This document shows, in pieces, positions 40,231 through 49,238 of a stretch of DNA of 64,000 bases. The notes under the pieces are model-generated. The model was not told where the DNA came from. It saw nothing but the letters and a program-made list of their open reading frames with translations, and did no database searches. Positions within the stretch are counted from its first letter, which is position 1. Every line of letters starts with the position of its first letter. The position numbers were made by a program, and so were the translations under genes. Source of the DNA: Dryas octopetala (lineage: Eukaryota > Streptophyta > Magnoliopsida > Rosales > Rosaceae); assembly GCA_963921425.1 (NCBI GenBank), contig OY992834.1:8229271-8293270 (forward strand). Direction: 5' to 3'.

Positions 40231-40969
40231 GTTAAACCCTCGCAGCCAAATCGATCCAGGTGGTTAAAATTGGGGTAATATTGGTGAAAGTAAAATATGA
40301 AACTCAGCAATGTAAGACAATAGTTGGAATTTAAAATTTAAATTATAAAAAATGAGCTTGTATATCAAACTAACAATATCTCTCACTTGCAACACCTCTC
40401 ATCTTGCATGTGAAGGCAAGGAAATGCAAAGTGAGAGAAATATACAAGTACAATCTCACCTTACTCTTTACAATTTACAAACAAACAAAGAATATATTGG
40501 AAATGGAGATTTGAGGTTTTTAACTCAAGACCTCATCTAAATAATGCTCTAATAGTACTGTTAAGTAATTGTTAGATATTCCTACAATTAAGTTGTCATG
40601 AGATGAAGCTAGCATGCAAAAATTTTGGGTGTGACCGTGACTCCATGGCTATTGGCAATTTCAGATCTAGTCTGGGGTCTTTTAGTGGATTTCCCCGCTA
40701 AACCAGATCTCTAACCCTGAGACTTTGCCAAAGAGTTTTGAATTAATTAATCTGGGCTACACTTTACTTGTTGTTTGTAACATGTAATACACCTATTTAT
40801 AATATTTAACAATTATGTCACTTTATTGTAATATCTAGGTCAGTTGGCTTCACTCCACTCTCTCCCACCCTCCAAAGCCGAAGAACATGCCAAGTTTCTC
40901 ACTATAACAATGCCCAGAGAGTTATCAGGGAAGCCAGCTCCACCCCCATGCCTTCCTTATCAGTAGTAG

Positions 40970-41169
40970 ATTTTTGATTTTTTTTGTTTAGCTTAGTTTC
41001 TGAAACAGTTGCAGTTTCTAAAACTGCAGTTTCAGTGGTGTAGAACACTTGATATGAGTTCTTGATTTTTATTTGTTTAGCTCAGTTTCTGAAACTGCAA
41101 CTGCAAGTTGTAGTTTCACCTACAGTTTCTAAAACTGCAGTTTCAGTGGTGTAGAATACTTGATATGAG
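40970..41169. repeat. Two-copy tandem repeat rich in GAAACTGCAG/CTGCAGTTTC
   Basis: Copy 1 (about 40970-41060) and copy 2 (about 41061-41169) share GTTTAGCT.AGTTTCTGAAAC, AAAACTGCAGTTTCAGTGGT and GTAGAA.ACTTGATATGAG. The repeated word is itself an inverted repeat around CTGCAG. Confidence 0.75.
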
Positions 41170-41682
41170 AAATTTCTGAAACTCTATATCCAGTTATGTT
41201 AAGTGGCTCAGAAGAATGTTAGAAAAGAAACTAAAGAAAAAAAAATTGACATAAATGCTTTTTAGTTTAGGATTTAGACCTTTTAGCTAAAATTGTAGAG
41301 GTTGACAAAAAAAAAAAAGCTGAAATTGTAGAGATATGAACCAGTTCAATTAATTGGAGGGATCACTATTACCCAGTTTCTTTGATGAAGATTTCGGCCT
41401 TTGCAACATAGCAGAGAGATGGACAGAGGAGAGAAGAGAGATAAAGGGAGAGGGAGGGAAAAAGAGAAGAGGAAGAAGAGAGGGGGAGAGAGAAAGGGTC
41501 TGATACAAACTGAGAACAAGAACACCAAAATTTGTAGAAGGTGGCCCGCAAAAGAATTATAAAGCTTTGGGTGTGTTTTGAGTAGGCAAAAAATGTGTCT
41601 ACCTAATAATTAATAGACCCAAGAGTTGTCAATGGAGACCTTGTACGTTGGCTGTCCACTTGTTCCTACTACTTTATTTCTT

Positions 41683-42643
41683 GGGTTTTTTTTCAAATTT
41701 GGTACCTCAACTTTAACCTATGTCTCAATGTGGTACCTAAACTTTAATTTGTCTCAATTTGGTACTTTAACTATTATTTTGTCTCTAATAAGTGCCAAGT
41801 TCTAATTCTGTCAATAAACTTAACAGAAGTATGAGTAATTTAGTCTTTTCATGAATAAAACAATAATAAAATAAAAAAATAAATGAACAAAAGGAAATGA
41901 ACAGCATAATTAAAAAAGAAGAAGAAAAGAAGGGGGTGGGTGTGGTGTGGGAGAGATCAGACGCGTGGAGGGTGTGTGTAGTGATGCTTTGTTTTGTTTA
42001 TTTATTTATTATTTTACATTTGAAGATCTAAGACCAAAAAGAAGAATGAGGGAAGAAGAAGAAGAAGAAGAAGAAGAAGAAAAAGAAGAGGGTGGGGGAT
42101 CTGTAGACACGGGAAGGGGGTGACATGGAGTTCTTAGCTTTTTTTGTTATTTTGTGTTTATAAATGTGCAGTAGGAAAGAAAATAGAAGAAGAAGAAGAA
42201 GAAGGAGGGGCTGCTAGAATCTAGAGAATTCTGGGTTTTTTTTTTTCAGACATGGAGGTGGAAGGTGAGAAGAGAGAGAGAAGATTAGAGGCGGCGCCGT
42301 GGGTGGGCTGGGACTGCCGGTGTGGTGGGGCGGTGGCTAGAGGCGGAGGCAAATGTGAGCAACCTACTGGGAGGTCGGATGGGGTTTGGGGTTTCGGTGA
42401 GAGGAGAGAGAGCGAGAGTGTTATGAAAGATAGAGAAAAAAAAAGTTTGGGAAGGAGATGAAGATAGGCAAACAAATTGTACAAAAATGCCCCTACTTCT
42501 GTTAATTTATTTAACAGAAGTTTGGTTTGATATCAATTAGAGACAAAATAATAGTTAAGGTATCAAATTGAGACAAATTAAAGTTTATGAACCACATTAA
42601 GACATAGGTCAAAGTTTATGTATCAAATATGAAAAAAAAACCC
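41683..42643. mobile_element. Non-autonomous MULE, 961 bp, 9-bp target duplication
   Basis: Inverted ends begin GGGTTTTTTTTCA on both sides. The repeats match for about 120 bases (CTATGTCT.AATGTGGT, ACTTTAATTTGTCTCAATTT, ACTATTATTTTGTCTCTAA). A perfect 9-bp duplication TTATTTCTT flanks the element at 41674-41682 and 42644-42652. The interior has GAAGAA runs (42055-42080, 42186-42203) and a GC-richer block (42245-42400) that may be captured host DNA. No transposase. Confidence 0.9.
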
Positions 42644-42652
42644 TTATTTCTT

Positions 42653-43358
42653 TATCACATTTATACTAGTTGTTTTGTCTGATCTACAACAACATTTGTG
42701 TATGCAAGCAGACTTTTAGACTCTTCGTATTATAATTATATCTTAAAATTGTAAAATAAATAAATAGACTGCAAAGCATCCACGATGAACTAGCTACTGA
42801 TGAACATTTGTGTATATATGCAAAAAAGTCTTGGACTCAGATGAACATTTATGTATGTAAAAAAGTCACTCACTCTTAAAATTAGAATATCATCTTAAAA
42901 TATAAAATGAAATAAAATACACTGCAGTACTGCACCATGACGAACATTATTTGTGTATGCAAACACGCCTTTGGACGACTCCGGTGAACAGTGTGTGCAA
43001 AAAAGTCTTAGTTAGAGACCCAGAAAAAGACAATTTAGAACCCAGAAAAAGACGATGTTGGGAAAAGACTTACTCTTGTGTGATGTGATATATGTCCCCC
43101 CCCCTTCGGTTACATGGATCTCCTGCCCTTGACACTATGTCTTAGGCTCAGATTGGAGCACCAGCAAGGCTACTCAAGACAGGTCCCTTTCCTCAATTCT
43201 TTAATCTCTCTCTCAATTCTTTAATCTCTCTCCTCAATATCCCCCTATATAACCCCCCGCCCCCCTTTCCTCTCTCTCCTCAATATCCCCCCCCCCCCCC
43301 CTCTCTATCTCTCTCTCGTAGAAGGCAAAAAATTAAATTCCATAGTTCGTCTATTTCC
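42653..43358. other. Upstream region of the first small membrane-protein gene
   Basis: No gene. It includes repeated GAACATTTGTGTATGCAA-like words (42690-42970), C-runs at 43097-43105 and 43287-43300, and CT-rich tracts leading into the gene below. Confidence 0.5.
43245..43253 (+). promoter_or_regulatory. TATA box upstream of the 43359 gene
   Basis: CTATATAAC lies about 106 bases before the ATG and is followed by CT-rich sequence, a common plant core-promoter arrangement. Confidence 0.55.
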
Positions 43359-44000
43359 ATGGCCGATTTTCGCTATCAATGGCAATCCTTGATCTTACAC
43401 GAACGTGATTCTCTTATTGTGATGTTCAACCTTGTGTTGGTAGATTTTGCAAAACAAGCCCCTTCCACTTCCACCCTTTATGCCATTTTTGCATTTATGT
43501 TCCCCATACTCCTTACCTTTACTCAAATCAAATTCCAAGGCACAAATTCTTCTCCATTTGAAACCCACCACACCAAAATCATGGTCACCATACTTAGCTT
43601 ACTCGCAGCATGTTGCTTGGCCTTTGGGGAAACCCAAAACTACTTCCCAATTACTTACGCTCGTAAAGTTCGCATTGCGATGGGGTGTGCAGCCTCACTC
43701 TCAGCTGCTTCACTGCTCTCGCTTCTGCTTCCCGACAATTGGGACCACGTGCCATACATGATATGCATCTTCTATTGCATACCCTACTGTATTCAAAAAC
43801 TTTTGGATGGGACGCTAATTCCGCATGTTTCCGATTTGGTCGGAAACATGCGCCAATGGCTGCGCCAATGGGCTTATTATCAACAAGCTGTTAACGGATT
43901 TGTTCCTAGACTACGCGCGCGTCAGCCTCACGTGAGAAGAACGCGCACACCACTGTTGCCGCTCACAGTCATGGATTTACGTCGCGTGATTGAAACCTGA
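43359..44000 (+). CDS. Unrecognised small multi-pass membrane protein (213 aa)
   Basis: An intronless ORF from an ATG in context CCATGGCCGA. I do not recognise a domain. Hydrophobic stretches suggest four membrane spans: about residues 40-57 (FAFMFPILLTF), 75-92 (MVTILSLLAACCLAF), 107-124 (AMGCAASLSAASLLSLLL) and 131-145 (VPYMICIFYCIPYCI). A basic C-terminal tail has RARQPHVRRTRT. A related, broken copy lies 2.2 kb downstream (45544), so the family has been tandemly duplicated. The alignable first half of the two proteins is conserved while spacer DNA is not, which supports this being a real gene. It has a TATA box and CT-rich leader. Function unknown. Confidence 0.65.
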   Translation: MADFRYQWQSLILHERDSLIVMFNLVLVDFAKQAPSTSTLYAIFAFMFPILLTFTQIKFQGTNSSPFETHHTKIMVTILSLLAACCLAFGETQNYFPITYARKVRIAMGCAASLSAASLLSLLLPDNWDHVPYMICIFYCIPYCIQKLLDGTLIPHVSDLVGNMRQWLRQWAYYQQAVNGFVPRLRARQPHVRRTRTPLLPLTVMDLRRVIET

Positions 44001-44774
44001 TGCTTGGAACCAGTCGGCCCAATAACAATGAAAGTCAAAACTTGATTAATTTGTTGTGTTGGGCTCCTTACTGTTTCTCTCCTTCGTACAATTGTACCTA
44101 CTATGTTGGGATCGTCTTGGCCCCTTTATTTTTTCTGCTGCTGGTTGGGTCCTTTCCTTTGGGTCTTTTCTCGGTTTGGTTGTGTTTTGATTTATTATTA
44201 TTTTTTTCTAAAGTTTACTCATTATTTAGAAGGAGTTATGTAGACACCAAGCACCCAAACTTTTATATTGAACTTTCAATTTTGATACTGTAATTAAAAA
44301 ACTAAAGTAAAAATAAAATAGAGAAAAGAAAAGAAAGAGAGAGGGGGAGGGGGAAGTAGCTCGCGATCCGCAAGGTGCGTGGTCAAGGGAAATGGGGTAG
44401 GTTTGGAACGTTTTTTTCTTTCTTGTGTTTTTAATTTAGTTTTAGTTATTTAATTACAGGAGTAAAATTGGAAATTTAAGATTAAAACTTTAAGATCTGG
44501 GTGTCTAAAGAATAAGTTTGGGTGCCATTGTTCAGCTTGTTTGGTAATTTGTTCGGTGTTGCTTGGTCTAGGGATGTTCCTGGCTAGGCCTTGTCTGTTG
44601 CTTGGGCCTTTGGCCTTCATATTACCAGCAATAAAAAGTTTGCTTGTTTGCTGTTCTTGTTTCCCTCTTTTTTTCTTCCACTATAGCCTTACTTGATGGA
44701 TGTTAAATACTATATTTTATTTCAAAAGGAAATTTCCTTTTTATTTGTGATGTATTTGTTTGTCTATTCGATTC

Positions 44775-45062
44775 GTGGTATTTTTTTCCACTATATTGAA
44801 AGATGTTTCAAGTTCTCATCCATCCTCCCCGTAAAAGAAGAAAAAGAACAAATTAAAACTGAAAAAGAAAAAAATGAAATTAAAGGAAAAGTCTATCATT
44901 CATTGGGGTAATAGTAATCATACATTGCAGCCACCTGGATCATGCTACTACTTGAAATATACCACATGGCCATGGCCCATGGGCAATGGAAACTAGCGAG
45001 CCTTGATGAATTTCAGAAGATGGCGACCTCTTACACAAAAATTAAATGAAAATGCTAATGAA
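44775..45062 (+). repeat. Segment repeated three times, copy B
   Basis: Matches 48360-48625 closely through TTGAAAGATGTTT.AAGTTC, ATCATTCATTGGGG, CATTGCAGCCACCTGGATCA and AAAATTAAATGAAA. It lies about 480 bases upstream of the second small membrane-protein gene. Confidence 0.8.
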
Positions 45063-45464
45063 AAGATGTCGGTTGGTTTTATAGGTCAGAAAAAATGTGA
45101 TACCCAAAGCTATCATGTTATCAATGAACGTCTGATCAGACGGTTAGATAAACAGCGGTAATCAATTATAAATAAATTAAAACTTTAAATACCAAATTAA
45201 AAAAATTAAAATGATAGAGGGTAAGTTATGAAATATCCCAAACTTCATTGCCGTAAATTGCAATTTGCTTTTGGACTTGTGGTGCTGGCAAACAGTTTCA
45301 TAACAATTGATACTTTGATAGTGTAAGTAAAAAATTGCCTTTTAGTATTATTTCGTGTTAGCTAGTTTCGGGGAAGTTGTGAAGTGACAAAGTTTCAAAG
45401 TCGTGGGATGTTTTGTGAGCGTTATGAGAAGGGTGAAATGTGAACTTGCAAAGTTGCACAGTTT

Positions 45465-45477
45465 CTATATATAAATA
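45465..45477 (+). promoter_or_regulatory. TATA box upstream of the 45544 copy
   Basis: CTATATATAAATA lies about 70 bases before the ATG at 45544. Confidence 0.5.
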
Positions 45478-45543
45478 CTTGCCTCTCTCGAGTCTCTCCT
45501 ACAAGAAAAAAGTTAATTCCTTTGTGCATATGATATATATACC

Positions 45544-46132
45544 ATGGCCGATTTTGGGTTTCAATCGCAATCCTTCATCTTCCCAGAGAGCAATTCTTTA
45601 ATGGTGGTCATATTCAACAACGTGGTACCAGCTGTTATCGCAAACCAAGCCCCTTACAGCTTTGACATTTTTTCTTTTATGGTTCCAATACTCCTTACAC
45701 TTCTTCAGATCAGATTCTTAGGAGCAACGTCTTCTCCATTTGAAACACACCATACCAAAATCAATAAATCATGGTCACCATTCTTAGCTCACTAGCTGCA
45801 TGTTGCATGACGATTGGGGCTGCCCAAAACTACTTCCCAATTACTCACGCGCGTAAATTTCGCATCGCGATGCTGTGTGCAGCCTCACTCGCAGTTGCTT
45901 CACTTATGTCGCTACTGCTTAATTCCGAACAATCGGGACCACGCGCCATACATGGTCTGCATCTTCTATTTGATGGCCCACTGTATCGGACACCAGCGCC
46001 AATTGCCTTATTACCAACAACTTGGTAATGAATTTCTTCGCAGGCTACGCGCGTCAAGCTCACCTGAGAGGAACGCGCGCACCACTGCTGCCGCTCACAG
46101 TCATGGATGTACATCACGTGCTTCAAATCTGA
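45544..46132 (+). pseudogene. Second, broken copy of the small membrane-protein gene
   Basis: The start MADFGFQSQSFIFPE parallels the upstream paralog, as do SSPFETHHTKI, MVTILSSLAACC, QNYFPITHARK and APYMVCIFY. The frame breaks at an 8-bp insertion (AATAAATC, about 45763-45770) relative to the paralog, breaks again near 45920-45930, and about 40 bases are missing near 45990. A short protein of 83 aa would be made from the first ATG. It lies about 480 bases after repeat copy B. Confidence 0.8.
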
Positions 46133-48359
46133 TGCATGGATCAAGTCGGCCCATGGTTGTTCCAAGCTAGGCCTTGTCTGTTGCTTGGGCCTTTGGCTCT
46201 CGTACTACTAAAAATAAAATGTTTGCTTGTTTGCTCGTTAAAAAAAATTTATCTATTACGGTTATATATATATATATATATATTTTATATATTTATCTCT
46301 CTTATCATGTGATTTAGCACGTAATTGAGAGAGATATAAATCAAATGATGAGAGAGATACACTCTGTGTCTATCTCTCTCTTGCTTGTTTGCTATTTTTT
46401 TTTTGTTTTTTTTTTTTATGTTATTTTCCAAATAGTCTCACTTGGGGGATGCTAAATAATATATTTCAAGTCTTGCTAATATTTCTTTTTTATTTGTAAT
46501 GTATTCTTTTGTTCAAAAATAACTTAATTGAGTTTCTTTCATTTAAGTATCGGTTTGCCTCATAAATTTTGTAACTAATTGAATTTTTCATCTAAGTATT
46601 GGTTTAGCATCTCCCTTTACCTAATTACTTGTCAATAATTAATAACTAGTATCTACAAGATTTGGTTGCCTTGGCGTATTTTACATCTCTATCTTAGCGA
46701 TACGATAACAAAATTCGAACCCGACAACATGAAGTTAGCATGTTTGAATTGATTATTATTTGACACGAACACAAATATGACACGACCCGATAAACACGAA
46801 TAATAAACATATTGAATTAGTGTCAAAATGAGTAACATGATTGCGACACAATAAACATGTTTAATTAGTATTTTAATAAAAAAACAAATGATTAATTTTC
46901 TTGATATAATATGAAAATTGAATATAGGTTACATACTTGTAATGTGAATGATTTTTGGATAAGAAAAATGCTTAACGTTGTGTTTATTTGTCATTTGAAT
47001 ACCATAATGGCACATAAAATAGTTTGGACATATATGGAGGAGAAAATCATAGGGGATATGGTGACATAAGATCTAAAATTTATTTTAAAATTTTAAAAAT
47101 GTGTCTAAACAAAAATCTGTTTAAAATTTGAATCAACAGCAATTACAAATTTACAACCCTCGATGCAAGGAGACAAAAACGTAGTGTTTTTTCTGTTAAG
47201 GAAAAGAAAATTACAACACAGAGTCCCTCACAAAACTTTGACCAAAAAGGTCAAAGCGAAGAGCTTACAGGGCACCATCAGGGCGGTGCCTATCCACACT
47301 TTGTCATGACTCACCCAAAGAAGCTATTGAGTCAGGCTAGTCAGCCACAAAATTTGCTTCGCGGAATATGTGCGCAAAAGTAATTATGTGAAAGCAAGAT
47401 GCCAAAAACGTAATTAATGAGAATTGTTCATCACCCTATTTATATGTGGGCTTAGTTGAGTGGATAACATGAATTAAGAATTTACTTGTTATTTCATACC
47501 AAACAGATATTTAAAAGGTTTGTTGACTTTAGATACCAAATTGTAATGTTTTTTCATTTTAACTACCAAAATATTTATATCATTTCACTTTAGGTACTAA
47601 ATTTCAGTTTAGGTACTAACTTTAAAACATTTGGTTATATTGAGCTGTGACGGTTTAACAGTCATAACTTTTTTATTGATTTATTGTTTTTTCAATATTT
47701 GCAAGGTTTAAACTTTAATGTTTAGTCTTTGGTTTATATGATTTCATCCCCCAAACCTAAATCAAAAGTATTAAACCCTTAAAAATTTTGAATTTTTATA
47801 AATTTGAAACGGTCACAACTGTGACTGTTTGACAATCACAACTTTGACTGTTCGACAGTCACAAGTGTATAACAAACTGATTTGTGACCTAATCCAAAAT
47901 GTCTTGCTCTAGGTTAGTACCTAAACTAAAAAAAATTAATGTCTTCTTGCTTTACTGAAAAACTATTAATATTTGGTATTTAATCATAATTTTCTTATAT
48001 TTAAATTATAAAGATTGTTTCTCAAAATTCATATTTTCAAAATAAATCATAGTTTTTTAGAATATTTTTTGAATTAGATGCCAAATGGGGCGGTAGTTTC
48101 CAATTATAAAACATCAAACTTGCAAATTAAATGCATTTTAGGAAAATTCAGGTTTGATTTTTAAATGAGGATGATTTATGATGTGTGATAGACACCGGAA
48201 AGTTCCGGCCAAAAAGAGATTCACCTATAGATTTTTCTTTTCGATCTTTTGTGATGTATTTTTGGTCTTTCAAGTACTCTTTCTTCACTTGCTTATAAAA
48301 TAAAAGAGAGACAATATTTAGTAGACTAACTAGCTATTGGTTTAGTGATATTTTTTCTT

Positions 48360-48800
48360 ATTATATTGAAAGATGTTTTAAGTTCTCATCCACCCTCTCC
48401 ATAAAAGAAAAAAGAACAAATTAAACTGAAAAAGAAGAAAATTGAAATAAAAGGAAAATTTATCATTCATTGGGGATATTAGAAATCATACATTGCAGCC
48501 ACCTGGATCATGCTACTGCTTGAAATGTACCACATGGCCATGAGCATGGAGGCTAGCTAGCTTGCCTTGATGAATTTCAAAAGATGGCCACCTCTCACAC
48601 AAAAATTAAATGAAAGGGCTCGCACGGTTAATGTTCTCTTGTGAAGAATTGATTGTTGATTGTTTTGTCCATGAGGAAAAGACACATACATCGGTCAGCA
48701 ACTTACCATCATCAATTCATCATCTTCGATCACCTGTCAATATATAGCAATGAATTCATTGCTGAAGCGGTGACTGGTGAGTACGTGATCACTTGATAAG
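48360..48800 (+). repeat. Segment repeated three times, copy C
   Basis: The longest copy; it aligns with both A and B and ends about 440 bases upstream of the WSD gene. Confidence 0.8.
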
Positions 48801-49081
48801 TGTAGTGTGTCTATTTTGAGTTCAACAAAGAATTAAGGAATGACAACTCCTCCACGAGCTCTATTACTACTACGTTAGCTAGATAACCACTAGACCCCAT
48901 AAGTTTTAAGCTATCAGAGAATTAGGAAAACCTCAAAGTTAGGGAAGCAACTACTTGATACAGGTTAACTTTGATGATCTAATCAATATCTGAATATTTA
49001 AAACAGGTAGTTACTAGTTACATGCAAAATGCAGTTGAATTCCTTAAATTAAGGGTGTTTACAAAGAAAAGTCCAGGAGCT

Positions 49082-49090
49082 ATTTATAAC
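49082..49090 (+). promoter_or_regulatory. Possible TATA box of the WSD gene
   Basis: TATTTATAA about 150 bases before the ATG; the only good TATA-like word close upstream. Confidence 0.4.
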
Positions 49091-49238
49091 AAGCCCATCA
49101 TAAAAACAAGCTAGCCTAGCTAGCATTCTATCCATAACCAGTTTCATTGTTTCAAGCTTCAAAAACACCACAGCTGGGAAAACACTGAGACATTCATATA
49201 CAGAATATTGTTAATATTATAGTTTAGGCTAGCAGCTG

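Larger units (their letters stand above)
38883..41673. other. Intergenic with duplicated segments
   Basis: No gene recognised. 39898-40230 is a diverged copy of 44915-45062 and 48490-48800 (see repeats). 40970-41169 holds two tandem copies of about 100 bases sharing AAAACTGCAGTTTCAGTGGT and rich in GAAACTGCA words. 41400-41510 is GA-rich. Confidence 0.5.
44001..45543. other. Spacer between the tandem pair
   Basis: The 3' part of the first gene appears interrupted. Its distal UTR-like sequence (GGCTAGGCCTTGTCTGTTGC, GGGCCTTTGG) sits at about 44580-44615, whereas the second copy has it directly after its stop (46165-46195). 44775-45062 is repeat copy B. A GA-rich patch is at 44330-44355. No gene. 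Confidence 0.5.
46133..49238. other. Intergenic, AT-rich
   Basis: No gene. It contains a (TA)n run at 46264-46285 and poly(T) tracts near 46400. 47500-47950 has GGTACTAAATTTCAGTTTAG and its approximate inverse TAGTACCTAAACT, which may be the eroded ends of another inverted-repeat element. Repeat copy C is at 48360-48800. Confidence 0.45.
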
